Shown: positions 29,525 to 38,770, counted from the first letter of the stretch. The stretch is 64,000 nt of DNA from Paraclostridium dentum (GCF_012922555.1 NZ_WIPK01000013.1:1-64000), one strand, 5' to 3'. The notes: generated from the letters alone by a model not told the origin. Made by a program: numbers and translations.

Positions 29525-29665
29525 GTTTTACCTCCTTATATTTACAATCCTGTAAGTAAGATTAATACCTTTGAATATACTTTTGATTTTTAGTTTTTAC
29601 AAAGTTATTACCTTATCAATTTTAAACATTATGTATTACTTATAAATTAACCTAAACTAAAAGTT

Positions 29666-29695
29666 TAAAAAGTCCTTAAATTACAAGGACTTTTT
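29666..29695 (-). terminator. Terminator downstream of pepF
   Basis: AAAAAGTCCTT pairs with AAGGACTTTTT around a short loop, ahead of the fsa leader. Confidence 0.85.
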
Positions 29696-29732
29696 AATAT
29701 ATTCTACCACTATTTCTCAATTACTTCTATCC

Positions 29733-31646
29733 TTAATTTATTAAGAGCTTTTCTAACTCTGATACTAAAGAATTAAATTTTTCAGTAGTTTGTTCTATAG
29801 GTTTAGTACTGTAAAGATTTATACCACTCTCTTTCAATAATTCTATCGGATAGTTAGATCCTCCTTTTTTAAGGAATGATAAATAATTTTCAGGCCCATT
29901 TTTAATTATATCTTGAGAAAATGCAATTCCCGCGCTACATCCTGTGGCATATTTATAAACATAGAAGCTATTATAAAAATGCGGTATTTTTGACCAACCA
30001 ACCTTAGACAGTTGGTCTACTCCAAAATCTTTACCATAATATTTTTGTAAAAGTTCTCCCCATATATCATTTAGTACTAATACATTTACAACTTCTCCAC
30101 CTTCAACCTTTTGATGCACTTTGTACTCAAATTCTGCATACATGGTTTGTACAAACAAAGTATTTTTTATTAAATCTAGATACTGAGTTATATAATAAGC
30201 TTTTTCATTTTTATTTTGAGTATTTTTTATTAACATTTCATATAATAGAGCTTCATTAGTTATAGATGCTACTTCATGAGTAAAGATACTAGGTTTTGAA
30301 TTTAAATAATTTTGATTCTTTGAACTCATATATCCATACACAGCATGTCCTAATTCATGAGATAAAGTAGATACAGAATCTAAATTTCCGCTATAATTCA
30401 TTAAAACATACGGATGACTATCATATACAGATAAACAATATGCTCCACTTACTTTATTATCATTAGAATATACATCCACCCATCGTTCATTGAAAGCTTT
30501 ATAAAGTATATCTCCATATTCTTTACCTAAAGGATTTAACGATGCATATACAATACTTTGCGCTTTATCATATGGAATATACTCATCTACTGGATTTATA
30601 ATTGGAGCATGCATATCATATGAGTAAACTTTGTCTAAGTTCAATACTTTTTTTCTTAAATCTATATATTTATGCAAACTTCCTAAATTATTATCAACCG
30701 TATTTATAAGTTCATCATAAACCTTAGGGTCTATATCATCGCCTGACATGTACATATCTCTTGAATTTTTATAACCTCTAGTATTTGAATAAAAAATATT
30801 TTTCTTAACTTGTCCTATAAATAATCCTGATAACATATTTATATTATCATTGTACTGTAGAGATTCATTTTCATAAGCTTTTTTTCTTTCTTCTCGATTA
30901 GAACTTTCTAGTGCTAATGAATATTGCGATGGATTTAAGTTTGATTTTTTATCCATATTCATAAAAAGATCATATACTTCTTTAGGTAAAGAAGCTATAT
31001 CACTTATATTGCTTAACATTTCTTCTTCCTTAGAATTTAGATAATGCTTTTTGTTCCTTCTGATATCATTTAAATACATACTATACTCGCTTGATATTTT
31101 TTCATTTTTCATGATATCTTTAAAATCTTTATTTGATAGTTTTAAAATTTCTAATTCTAAATTAGAACAAATAAAACTATATTCTTTATATACTTTGTTC
31201 AAACTTTCATTCATATTTAAATAGTCATAAGATTTATTGTTAATATCACTATTTAAAGATACATACGCACTTAATTTTTCTAATTCTGAATCTAATTCTT
31301 CTTTTATATTTAATGCATATAGTAAATGTTTTTGAGATTTTGTTACTTTTCCCACATAATTTTCTAACTCTTTAGTTTCTTTACTAAATTTACTTAGATT
31401 TTTTTTCCAATCACTATTACTCTTATACAGTTTAGATATATCCCAAGTAGTAAATTTTGTTGGTTTTTTTTCTTCTTCTTTTTTATCATTTTTAGAAGGT
31501 TCTTTTTTATTAGTATCATTTATCATTTCAAGTGCTTTTTCACTAAAAGCTTCACTATTTCCATTTATATCTCGTTTTAATAAAATAGATGCAAATAATA
31601 TAACTGCAATGACTATAGTTATTACTCTATACATATTTTTCCCCAT
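29733..31646 (-). CDS. pepF: Oligoendopeptidase F-like M3 peptidase with N-terminal membrane anchor
   Basis: M3B zinc peptidase of about 637 residues that cuts short peptides. The zinc site is HELGHAVYGYMSS, with the downstream Glu in THEVASITNEALLYE, about 410-445. Unlike the cytosolic 600-residue PepF of lactococci, it begins with a hydrophobic segment (about 5-19, VITIVIAVILFASIL) and a K/E-rich linker (about 40-62), so it is predicted to be anchored outside the membrane or secreted. The ATG at 31646 has AAAGGA nine bases upstream, within a hairpin (see separate entry). An in-frame ATG four codons on is an alternative start. Confidence 0.88.
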   Translation of the reverse strand: MGKNMYRVITIVIAVILFASILLKRDINGNSEAFSEKALEMINDTNKKEPSKNDKKEEEKKPTKFTTWDISKLYKSNSDWKKNLSKFSKETKELENYVGKVTKSQKHLLYALNIKEELDSELEKLSAYVSLNSDINNKSYDYLNMNESLNKVYKEYSFICSNLELEILKLSNKDFKDIMKNEKISSEYSMYLNDIRRNKKHYLNSKEEEMLSNISDIASLPKEVYDLFMNMDKKSNLNPSQYSLALESSNREERKKAYENESLQYNDNINMLSGLFIGQVKKNIFYSNTRGYKNSRDMYMSGDDIDPKVYDELINTVDNNLGSLHKYIDLRKKVLNLDKVYSYDMHAPIINPVDEYIPYDKAQSIVYASLNPLGKEYGDILYKAFNERWVDVYSNDNKVSGAYCLSVYDSHPYVLMNYSGNLDSVSTLSHELGHAVYGYMSSKNQNYLNSKPSIFTHEVASITNEALLYEMLIKNTQNKNEKAYYITQYLDLIKNTLFVQTMYAEFEYKVHQKVEGGEVVNVLVLNDIWGELLQKYYGKDFGVDQLSKVGWSKIPHFYNSFYVYKYATGCSAGIAFSQDIIKNGPENYLSFLKKGGSNYPIELLKESGINLYSTKPIEQTTEKFNSLVSELEKLLIN

Positions 31647-31693
31647 AAAAAGCCATCCTTTCACTAAGATTATTAGTATTAGGATGGCTTTTT
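31647..31693 (-). promoter_or_regulatory. Terminator-like hairpin overlapping the pepF ribosome site
   Basis: A perfect 13-bp inverted repeat, AAAAAGCCATCCT (31647-31659) and AGGATGGCTTTTT (31681-31693), with a small inner ACTAA/TTAGT stem. On the minus strand the 3' arm contains the AGGA of the pepF ribosome site and its T run touches the ATG. It looks like an intrinsic terminator or attenuator; no plus-strand gene reads into it. Confidence 0.65.
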
Positions 31694-31736
31694 GAATTTA
31701 TATTATTCAGTTTTTGGAAAATAAGTATTTTGAAAA

Positions 31737-32048
31737 TTATCCACATAATTATCAACATATTCACATGTTTAAAATGTTAATTTTTCAACATATTTTATAC
31801 AAATTTTTTCGTATTTATACATTTTATCCTGTAATTATCCACATATTATACATAGTTATTAACATTTTTTATGTTTTTTTGTTGATATTTATTTATTTTT
31901 AAATCACTATTTTCTATTTAAAATTGTTAGAATTATTTTTAAATTTGTACATATTTTGTCGAATATTGTAATTTCAACATATTCATAGCTTTAAACCCTA
32001 TATATATATCCACATTTTATCCACATTTTATTAACATTTTGTGTATAA
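31737..32048. other. DnaA-box cluster in AT-rich intergenic region
   Basis: Perfect TTATCCACA boxes lie at 31737-31745, 31835-31843 and 32017-32025, and TTATACACA on the minus strand at 32040-32048. One-mismatch boxes lie at 31749-31757, 31757-31765, 31846-31854, 31856-31864, 32006-32014 and 32028-32036. The stretch holds no credible gene. No dnaA or dnaN flanks it, so it is more likely a DnaA-binding regulatory cluster near the origin than oriC itself. Confidence 0.7.
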
Positions 32049-32065
32049 CTTGTGGATTTGTAGAT

Positions 32066-34432
32066 TTAATGTTTAAATACTTTACTCACAAGTACCGTCA
32101 TATCATCATGAATATTATTATTTTGTATATCCAGAGCTCTATTTAAAATTTCATTTGAAATTTCTTTTGGATTAGTTGTCTCTAATCCTTTTAAAAAATA
32201 TATAAGCCAATTGTCACCTAAGTTTTTGTTTTTTCCAGCATCAACAATTCCATCAGAAACCATAATTATATAATCTCCATCTTTTAATTTCCTACTATCT
32301 CTGTCTATATTTATATCTGATAATATTCCTACTGGCAACGAAGCACTAGATATAAGCTCTATTTCTCCATTACTTCTTTTTATATAAGTTGAACAAGCTC
32401 CCATTTTAATAGTATTTAATACTCCCTTGTTTAAATCAACAATTCCTAAGTCTAATGTTGAAAACATCTCATCTGATGATTTAAGCATCAATATATTATT
32501 TATAGTGTCGATTATTATTTCTTCATCTATGTTAGAATCCATCATGTTTTCTAGTATATCTATAGTTACAGATGATTCTTCATATGCCTTTCTTCCTTTA
32601 CCCATTCCATCACTTATAGCTACCATATATTTACCATCTGATACTTCCATATAAGTGTAATTATCTCCTGAAATTATATATCCATCTTTAGACATATTCG
32701 AAACTTCTGTTGCAATTTTAAATTCTTGCCTTTTAGTTAATTTTATTTTACATTGTCCTCCTGTACAGGTACATCCAACTTTCCTTGCAACTAACTCTTC
32801 TCCTAAAACATTAGATATAATATTAGTTATTTTTCTTTCACATAATTTATTATCACTGCAAACTTCTTTTTCTATCAAGACTTCAAAATCATTGCTATCC
32901 GTAGATATATAATTAAGTTTTTTTACACTTATATTATTTCTATCTAATTCAACGAGTAAGTTTTTTTCCATCTCCATATCGAATGTTATATCTTTATCTA
33001 ATTCTTTAGCCATACTTTCAATTGATTTAGACATATATCTTATTTGATTTGCCACTAATTTCCTATTCTCAGAAAATTTTTGTTCCCAACTATAGTCTAA
33101 TGCAAACATCTTATAATAATAATTAGATGCCTTAACAATACTTTCAGGCTTTATACAATCCTTTTTAAAATCAATAGGTATATTTTCTAAATAAATTTCA
33201 CCACTGTCCTCTAACTCTTCTAATATTCTATTCAGCATTGTATAGGTATAGTTAAATTTAGAATCCCAGCATCTTCTTCTCATTCCACAATTTTTACACT
33301 CATCATTATGTACCATATCTATTATGTGTGCGATATCTTTTTGATCTAATATTTTTTCCTTTTCTCTGACTCTATCAAAAGTATTTGCTAAGTCTGAATA
33401 AGTTTTATACATCCCTCTTAATCTATTATTAGTTATTTCTCTATTCCTAGCTAAATAATCTTCAACTCCATCTTTAAGCCCACCATTACCTTTTATAGTT
33501 TTTTCTATTCCTTTTATTACCTTATCAGGAATAAGTATTACTAATACACTGGCTATTAAAATATCTCTTACTTCCATAATATTAGATCCTATTCCAGAGG
33601 TGTAAATATAAATCAAACTCCAACCTACTATATATCCCGCGATACTTAAATACTTGTTAACTTTATTAAATCCACCTGAAATAAGTCCTGCAAATGCATA
33701 AATACCCATATACATACTAGATACAAGATTATTTATGAAATAAACCAACCCAATTATAACTCCACTAGATGCACCTAGTGCTGCACCACCTGTAATAGAT
33801 AATATTAATATAGTCATTGTTGTTAAAACATTTCTAATAGATATACCGAGCAAAGATACTTCCCCTATTCCCATTATGCTAAATATTACAATGATTGTTA
33901 AAGCTACTATTTCTTCATTAGAAGTTACAGTCCTTGAAGCCCTTTTATTTATAACAGCTACTCCATAAGAAAAAATATACGTTCCAACAAACATTAGAAT
34001 GCATTCAACTAAAGCTATACTTAAATTATATACGTAACTACCAAATATAAGAGCTTGTCCAATAGATATAGGAATCATTATTAATGTTCCTATAATCGAT
34101 ATCTTATTTATCGATTTTATATTTTTAATATGACTAGAAACAATTTGAATAATAATTATACAAATTGAGTATTTTATAATATTAGGCACTTGATTAAACG
34201 ATAATACCGTACCTGCTAAAGTAGCTATAAATACAGGAAATTTATACTTATCTATAATAGATACACATAAGAAAAAAGCTACACCTAATGGGGCTATATT
34301 ATCCACAACCATAGCTCTACTAAGTAAAAATCCAAATAGACATAAAACAAGTGTATTTGTATCTAAAAAATTAACTTGTCCTATATTTTTAAAAACTAAA
34401 TTTCTTTTATTAACCGCTATACTTCTTTCCAT
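32066..34432 (-). CDS. spoIIE: Stage II sporulation protein E
   Basis: Septum-associated PP2C phosphatase that dephosphorylates SpoIIAA and so releases sigma-F in the forespore. About ten membrane helices fill the first 320 residues, a central regulatory domain with a Cys-rich patch (HNDECKNCGMRRRCW, about 370-385) follows, and the PP2C domain occupies the last 220 residues with metal-binding Asp in AISDGMGKGRKAYEES and MVSDGIVDAGK. Length is about 788 residues. The ATG at 34432 directly follows GGGGGAGGTTTTTTT; the longer frame to 34498 lacks such a site. Confidence 0.96.
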   Translation of the reverse strand: MERSIAVNKRNLVFKNIGQVNFLDTNTLVLCLFGFLLSRAMVVDNIAPLGVAFFLCVSIIDKYKFPVFIATLAGTVLSFNQVPNIIKYSICIIIIQIVSSHIKNIKSINKISIIGTLIMIPISIGQALIFGSYVYNLSIALVECILMFVGTYIFSYGVAVINKRASRTVTSNEEIVALTIIVIFSIMGIGEVSLLGISIRNVLTTMTILILSITGGAALGASSGVIIGLVYFINNLVSSMYMGIYAFAGLISGGFNKVNKYLSIAGYIVGWSLIYIYTSGIGSNIMEVRDILIASVLVILIPDKVIKGIEKTIKGNGGLKDGVEDYLARNREITNNRLRGMYKTYSDLANTFDRVREKEKILDQKDIAHIIDMVHNDECKNCGMRRRCWDSKFNYTYTMLNRILEELEDSGEIYLENIPIDFKKDCIKPESIVKASNYYYKMFALDYSWEQKFSENRKLVANQIRYMSKSIESMAKELDKDITFDMEMEKNLLVELDRNNISVKKLNYISTDSNDFEVLIEKEVCSDNKLCERKITNIISNVLGEELVARKVGCTCTGGQCKIKLTKRQEFKIATEVSNMSKDGYIISGDNYTYMEVSDGKYMVAISDGMGKGRKAYEESSVTIDILENMMDSNIDEEIIIDTINNILMLKSSDEMFSTLDLGIVDLNKGVLNTIKMGACSTYIKRSNGEIELISSASLPVGILSDINIDRDSRKLKDGDYIIMVSDGIVDAGKNKNLGDNWLIYFLKGLETTNPKEISNEILNRALDIQNNNIHDDMTVLVSKVFKH

Positions 34433-34523
34433 AAAAAAACCTCCCCCTGTTATTTTCATACTGAAATTGTAACAAATGGGAGATACCTTTTTTGTCATAA
34501 TAGGTAGTTAATACATTATAATA

Positions 34524-35444
34524 TTAAGACATTTTTTTTGCATTTTGACATAATAACCCTTCCAAATTATCGTATTCACTTACTATAATTTTTTCTTTTT
34601 CTAAGTTTTTCATTATTAAATTTAAAATTGCTACACCAGCTGTTATAATATCCGCTCTTTTTGGTTGTAGCCCTTTTAAGTTTTTCTTATCATTTAATGT
34701 CATCTTTTTTAAATTTTGTAAAATATTATCTAAATCTTTTTTGCATATTTCACTTTCATGGATTTTTTCCATCGAGTATGTTTCTAATTCCTGATTCATA
34801 GCTGAAACAGAAGTTATTGTGCCTCCGATACCAACTACTGATTTTATATTTTCTTTTTTTAATTTATTAAGAGTTTCATTTATAATTTCAAATATAAATT
34901 TTTCCATATTTTCAAATTCTACTTCACATATAGGATCATGCTTTAAAAATTTTTCAGTCATTCTTAAAGCTCCAACGTTTTCACTTTTACAGAATTCGAT
35001 CCCTTCAAAACCTCCTAAAATAAATTCTGTAGAACCTCCTCCTATATCTATAGCTAATATGCCTTCTTTATCTTCTAGACCCTGTAAAACCCCTGCAAAG
35101 CCTAAATTAGACTCTTGTTCTCCACTTATTATATCTACATCTATATTTAATTCTTTTTTTGCTCTATTCACAAAATCCAATTTATTTTTGCTGTCTCTTA
35201 ATGCCGATGTCCCTATACAGTATAATTCTTTACAACCTTTAGATTTTGCTAAAACCGAAAACTCCTTTAAAGCTTCAATATTTCTTTCTATAGCTTCTTT
35301 TGATATATACCCTTCACTGTCTACACCTTGTCCAATTCTAGTCGTGTTTACAAACTTTTCTCTATTTAAAAGTTTACCATCTATATAATCTGCAACTAAC
35401 AATCTCATAGAATTTGTTCCTATATCTATAGCTCCTAATTTCAA
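34524..35444 (-). CDS. ppx: Ppx/GppA family phosphatase
   Basis: Exopolyphosphatase / pppGpp phosphatase family of the actin-like ATPase fold, 306 residues, the short form. KLGAIDIGTNSMRLLVAD (phosphate 1), EQESNLGFAGVLQG, LAIDIGGGSTEFILG (phosphate 2) and VVGIGGTITSVSAM are all present. The TTG start has AGGAGG eight bases upstream. It lies between spoIIE and divIC. Whether it prefers polyphosphate or pppGpp is not decided by sequence; the C-terminal HD domain of long Ppx is absent. Confidence 0.9.
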   Translation of the reverse strand: MKLGAIDIGTNSMRLLVADYIDGKLLNREKFVNTTRIGQGVDSEGYISKEAIERNIEALKEFSVLAKSKGCKELYCIGTSALRDSKNKLDFVNRAKKELNIDVDIISGEQESNLGFAGVLQGLEDKEGILAIDIGGGSTEFILGGFEGIEFCKSENVGALRMTEKFLKHDPICEVEFENMEKFIFEIINETLNKLKKENIKSVVGIGGTITSVSAMNQELETYSMEKIHESEICKKDLDNILQNLKKMTLNDKKNLKGLQPKRADIITAGVAILNLIMKNLEKEKIIVSEYDNLEGLLCQNAKKMS

Positions 35445-35476
35445 TTAAATAACCTCCTATTAATGTAATTTAAAAA

Positions 35477-35530
35477 ATGTAGATATAAATAGAGGAAGTA
35501 TTTAATTACTTCCTCTATTTATATCTACAT
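35477..35530 (-). terminator. Terminator encoded partly within divIC
   Basis: A perfect 24-bp inverted repeat (35477-35500 and 35507-35530) with a 6-base loop; on the minus strand it is followed by TTTTTT. The 5' arm is the last codons of divIC (VDINRGSN) and the stop codon is in the loop. Confidence 0.95.
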
Positions 35531-35801
35531 ATATTATTTCATCTGGCTTTACCATTTTCAATCTATTTCTAGCTATGTCCTCTACATATTTATCATCATC
35601 TAAGCTTTTCTTGGATTCTTTTAATCCTTTAATCTCTTTTTCTGTGTTTTTTATTTCTTTTTTCAAAGAAGCAATTTCATTGTTATATTTAACAGATTTA
35701 AAAATTTGAGTCGTAAACCCACCTATAAGTGACATTACTAAAAAAGATAAAAACATTCCAACAATTAGATATTGACCTAAAAATTTTTTTCTTTTGTTCA
35801 T
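35502..35801 (-). CDS. divIC: Septum formation initiator DivIC (FtsB family)
   Basis: A 99-residue bitopic protein: short basic cytoplasmic tail, one membrane helix (about 10-32), then an extracytoplasmic coiled-coil (about 38-68) ending in YVEDIARNRLKMVKPDE, the typical FtsB/DivIC tail. It forms the divisome complex with FtsL and DivIB. Ribosome site GAGAGAG. The position after yabQ is the same as in B. subtilis (yabP-yabQ-divIC). Confidence 0.9.
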   Translation of the reverse strand: MNKRKKFLGQYLIVGMFLSFLVMSLIGGFTTQIFKSVKYNNEIASLKKEIKNTEKEIKGLKESKKSLDDDKYVEDIARNRLKMVKPDEIIYVDINRGSN

Positions 35802-35812
35802 AATCTCTCTCC

Positions 35813-36307
35813 TTACGATTTAACTTTTACTCTTTTTAATTTACCTAACTTACATTTCATGAACATCGCCATTCTTAAAATTAAATTAGGTATATAAAAT
35901 ATAGTATCAAATAATAAGTGTATTGAGTAGATTATAACGTAATACAAATTAACCGAAATCTTGCACGTACATACTAAAATTCGTCTTATAGTGTTAATAA
36001 CAAATCCTATTGATTTATTTAATACTTTTAGTATGAATTTACTGATAGTATTATAATAAATAATAAATCCTATAAATAAAGCAATGAAATGATAATATCT
36101 TAAATCAAAGGATTCTATAACATTTATAGTTACAAAAACGAGCAAAGTCACAATTATCCAAAATAATACATCATAAAAAAACGAGAAAATTTTTATTATA
36201 TTAAAGTTTTGTTTAAAAGCCCTGTATAGATCAAATAAAACCCCTATAAATATTCCACCATATATCGTTGCAAAAAATGCTCCGAGGTCCTGAGTGAATG
36301 GTATCAT
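35813..36307 (-). CDS. yabQ: Spore cortex biosynthesis protein YabQ
   Basis: Mother-cell outer-forespore membrane protein needed for cortex formation in B. subtilis. The 164-residue chain has five hydrophobic segments, starting with FATIYGGIFIGVLFDLYRAF, the YabQ signature, and a basic tail. The start overlaps the yabP stop (TAATG), so the two are coupled. Confidence 0.85.
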   Translation of the reverse strand: MIPFTQDLGAFFATIYGGIFIGVLFDLYRAFKQNFNIIKIFSFFYDVLFWIIVTLLVFVTINVIESFDLRYYHFIALFIGFIIYYNTISKFILKVLNKSIGFVINTIRRILVCTCKISVNLYYVIIYSIHLLFDTIFYIPNLILRMAMFMKCKLGKLKRVKVKS

Positions 36308-36561
36308 TATTTAAATAACTTCTTAAAGAAATTTTCTTGAGGTTCCTTAGCTTTACTGTAATTTATTCCATTTATAGTCCCTGTCACAGTAATAACTTTT
36401 TCGTCTATACTAAGCTTGCTCATGTCTAAATTTTCTCCATCTACAATCATATCTCCAGATGTAGTTCTTATTTCTACTTTTTTATCATTGAAAGAGTATA
36501 TATGCTCTACTCCAGAAATAGTTAAACTTGATCGATTGTTTAAGCTTATACTATGTTCCAT
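36307..36561 (-). CDS. yabP: Sporulation protein YabP
   Basis: An 84-residue YabP/YqfC-family protein, mostly beta strands: NNRSSLTISGVEHIYSFNDKKV, TTSGDMIVDGENLDMSKLS, EKVITVTGTINGINY. These form a small homo-oligomeric sporulation protein expressed under sigma-E in Bacillus. AGGAGGGATATT precedes the ATG. It leads the yabP-yabQ-divIC run. Confidence 0.88.
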   Translation of the reverse strand: MEHSISLNNRSSLTISGVEHIYSFNDKKVEIRTTSGDMIVDGENLDMSKLSIDEKVITVTGTINGINYSKAKEPQENFFKKLFK

Positions 36562-36625
36562 AATATCCCTCCATATTAAATCTTTATAATTAACCTAATA
36601 TAAATATACGAGGGATATTTAAAAT

Positions 36626-36868
36626 TTATTCTATTATCTCAAACATTTCTTTAGCATCATTTTTTAATACATGCTCTTTTATTTCTTTTATTTCAAATTT
36701 CATTAGTTTTTCACCAAATTGAATTTCAAGAATATCTCCTATATTAACTTCTGATGATGATTTAGCTAACTTACCGTTTATAGTAACTATCCCTTTATCA
36801 CAAGCCTCTTTAGCCACTGTTCTTCTTTTTATTATTCTTGAAACCTTTAAAAATTTATCTAATCTCAT
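36626..36868 (-). CDS. rqcP: RNA-binding S4 protein RqcP
   Basis: An 80-residue protein consisting of one S4 domain: MRLDKFLKVSRIIKRRTVAKEAC and GIVTINGKLAKSSSEVNIGDILEI. RqcP (YabO/YlmH-like) helps RqcH add alanine tails to stalled nascent chains on the 50S subunit. AGGAGG precedes the ATG. The hup-rqcP-yabP order matches B. subtilis. Confidence 0.9.
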   Translation of the reverse strand: MRLDKFLKVSRIIKRRTVAKEACDKGIVTINGKLAKSSSEVNIGDILEIQFGEKLMKFEIKEIKEHVLKNDAKEMFEIIE

Positions 36869-36891
36869 CTATGAAAACCTCCTTATATAGA

Positions 36892-36916
36892 AAAAGTGTG
36901 GAAAATCCACACTTTT
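36892..36916 (-). terminator. Terminator downstream of hup
   Basis: AAAAGTGTGG and CCACACTTTT form a 10-bp stem followed by TTTTTC on the minus strand. Confidence 0.9.
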
Positions 36917-36930
36917 AAATATAAATAAAA

Positions 36931-37209
36931 TTATCCATTTATTATATCTTTTAATCCCTTTCCAGCTTTGAAAACTGGTGCCTTAGAAGCTGGTATATCT
37001 ATAACTTCTTCTGGGTTTCTTGGGTTTCTTCCTTGTCTTGCTGCTCTTTCTCTAGTTTCGAAAGTTCCAAATCCTACTAATTGAACTTTTTCTCCTGATA
37101 CTAATGCTTCTTCAACTGATTTCATGAAAGCATTTAATGCTGCTTCTGCTTCCTTCTTTGTTAATTCACTCTTTTCTGCCATTTTTGCTACTAATTCAGC
37201 TTTATTCAC
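36931..37209 (-). CDS. hup: HU family DNA-binding protein
   Basis: 92-residue nucleoid protein. The signature [18 protein letters not shown] (about 47-64) and the beta-arm with the intercalating proline in [14 protein letters not shown] are standard. GTG start with AGGAGG upstream. It has its own terminator, so high expression is independent of the neighbours. Confidence 0.97.
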   Translation of the reverse strand: MNKAELVAKMAEKSELTKKEAEAALNAFMKSVEEALVSGEKVQLVGFGTFETRERAARQGRNPRNPEEVIDIPASKAPVFKAGKGLKDIING

Positions 37210-37298
37210 GTTACTTACCTCCTAAAAGTTTATATTATAGAATTTTATAATCAATATTAGATAAAATTCTAGATTTTTAACAAAATACCTTCTGCTTA

Positions 37299-38747
37299 CT
37301 AAATTTTTTTAGATTCATTCCAAATTTCATCCATCTCTGCTAATGACATATCTTCTAATTGTCTATTTAAACTTATAGCTCTATTTTCTATAAATTCAAA
37401 TCTATTTACAAATTTTTCAGTAGTCAAGTTCAATGCTTCTTCTGGATTTATATCTAAAAATCTAGCAAGATTAACTATAGAGAATAGTAAATCTCCTAGT
37501 TCTTCCTTTATGTATTTTATATTTCCTTGTTTGTGTTCGTCAAGTAATTCTTTATATTCTTCTACAATTTTTTTAAAAACATCGTTAATATCATCCCAGT
37601 CAAACCCTACCAAAGATGCCTTATATTGTACTTTTTTAGCCTTTGTTAGTGCCGGTAAACTATTTGGAATTCTTTTCAATCCTTCTGTTATCGTAGATTC
37701 ACCTTTTTCCTTCTTTTTTAACTCTTCCCAAGTTTTGTCATATGTATTCATATCCACTTCTTCATTTTTAAATACATGAGGATGTCTAAATATTAATTTT
37801 TCACAAATACTATTAGTAATTTCTTTTAAATCGAAGTAGCCTTCCTCTTTACCTATTTGTGAGTGAAAAACAACATGCAGTAAAATATCACCTAGTTCTT
37901 CTATCATTTCATCAATATCATCATTATCTATGGCTTGTCCAAGTTCATATGCTTCTTCAATTATATGAGCTTTGAGAGATTTATGCGTTTGTTTTTTATC
38001 CCAATCACATCCATTTTCTCCTCTAAGTTGCTCAACTATGTTTTCTAGATCTTTTACTGTATTATACATAGTTTTATCAGATTTTGGAATATATAAACTT
38101 GTTAAATAATCAAATTCATTATCATTTCTATCAAGTTCATATAATTTAACATACTTTTTACTTTCTAAAGCTTTAACGCCTGCAGCTTTTACTATACATA
38201 TTTCTTGTTCATCATCATAATTTTCCATTAATGCTAACTTTACATTTGATGCTATAAATCTATCATAAATTTGAGTAATTATCATGCTAGTATTTGTATC
38301 TATATAGCTATTTTCAATTTCAAATGCATCTACTAATTTAAATCCATCAGATGGATCGACTTCTAAATAGTTAAACATAGCATCTACAAAGCTCATAGAA
38401 GCTATTATTTCCACTTCTACGCCTTTTCTATGCGCAATCCCAGCAATTATACCTACCGTCTTTTCTGCAACCCTAGGATGTCCAGGTACTGCATATACAA
38501 GATCTCCATTTTGCGATTCTTCAATTATAAAATTTGATATATTGTTATAAACATTATCAAAGTTTTCATCTTGATTATAAAAATAATCTAAAGATGTATA
38601 TTTTATCTCATTCTTTAACTTATCAATTATAGGGTGTTTTTCTGTTCTAAGAAAAACTCTAGAGCTATTTTTTAAAGCATCTAATGCACCTTGACTTATT
38701 AAAGAATATTCTCCTGGTCCAAGACCTACTATAGTTATTTTTCCCAT
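37299..38747 (-). CDS. mazG: YabN-type fusion: tetrapyrrole methylase domain plus MazG pyrophosphohydrolase
   Basis: 482 residues in two parts. Residues about 1-215 form a tetrapyrrole (cobalamin/precorrin) methylase-like domain (MGKITIVGLGPGEYSLISQGA, AVPGHPRVAEKTV). Residues about 230-478 hold two MazG repeats with the catalytic EEAYELGQAID and EELGDILLHVVFHSQIG metal-binding motifs. MazG hydrolyses NTPs, including damaged ones. The fused form is usual in Bacillota. AAGGAG precedes the ATG. Confidence 0.94.
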   Translation of the reverse strand: MGKITIVGLGPGEYSLISQGALDALKNSSRVFLRTEKHPIIDKLKNEIKYTSLDYFYNQDENFDNVYNNISNFIIEESQNGDLVYAVPGHPRVAEKTVGIIAGIAHRKGVEVEIIASMSFVDAMFNYLEVDPSDGFKLVDAFEIENSYIDTNTSMIITQIYDRFIASNVKLALMENYDDEQEICIVKAAGVKALESKKYVKLYELDRNDNEFDYLTSLYIPKSDKTMYNTVKDLENIVEQLRGENGCDWDKKQTHKSLKAHIIEEAYELGQAIDNDDIDEMIEELGDILLHVVFHSQIGKEEGYFDLKEITNSICEKLIFRHPHVFKNEEVDMNTYDKTWEELKKKEKGESTITEGLKRIPNSLPALTKAKKVQYKASLVGFDWDDINDVFKKIVEEYKELLDEHKQGNIKYIKEELGDLLFSIVNLARFLDINPEEALNLTTEKFVNRFEFIENRAISLNRQLEDMSLAEMDEIWNESKKI

Positions 38748-38770
38748 ATAAAATTCTCCTTATCATGTAA

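Noticed and set aside
31714-31902. 62-residue plus-strand frame in the spoIIE-pepF gap
   Set aside because: Encodes a Phe/Ile/Tyr-rich run typical of translated AT-rich DNA, has no ribosome site, and its sequence is explained by DnaA boxes.
31694-32065. Chromosomal origin oriC itself
   Set aside because: DnaA boxes are dense, but neither dnaA nor dnaN is adjacent and strand bias places the origin further right. A DnaA-binding regulatory cluster is the safer reading.
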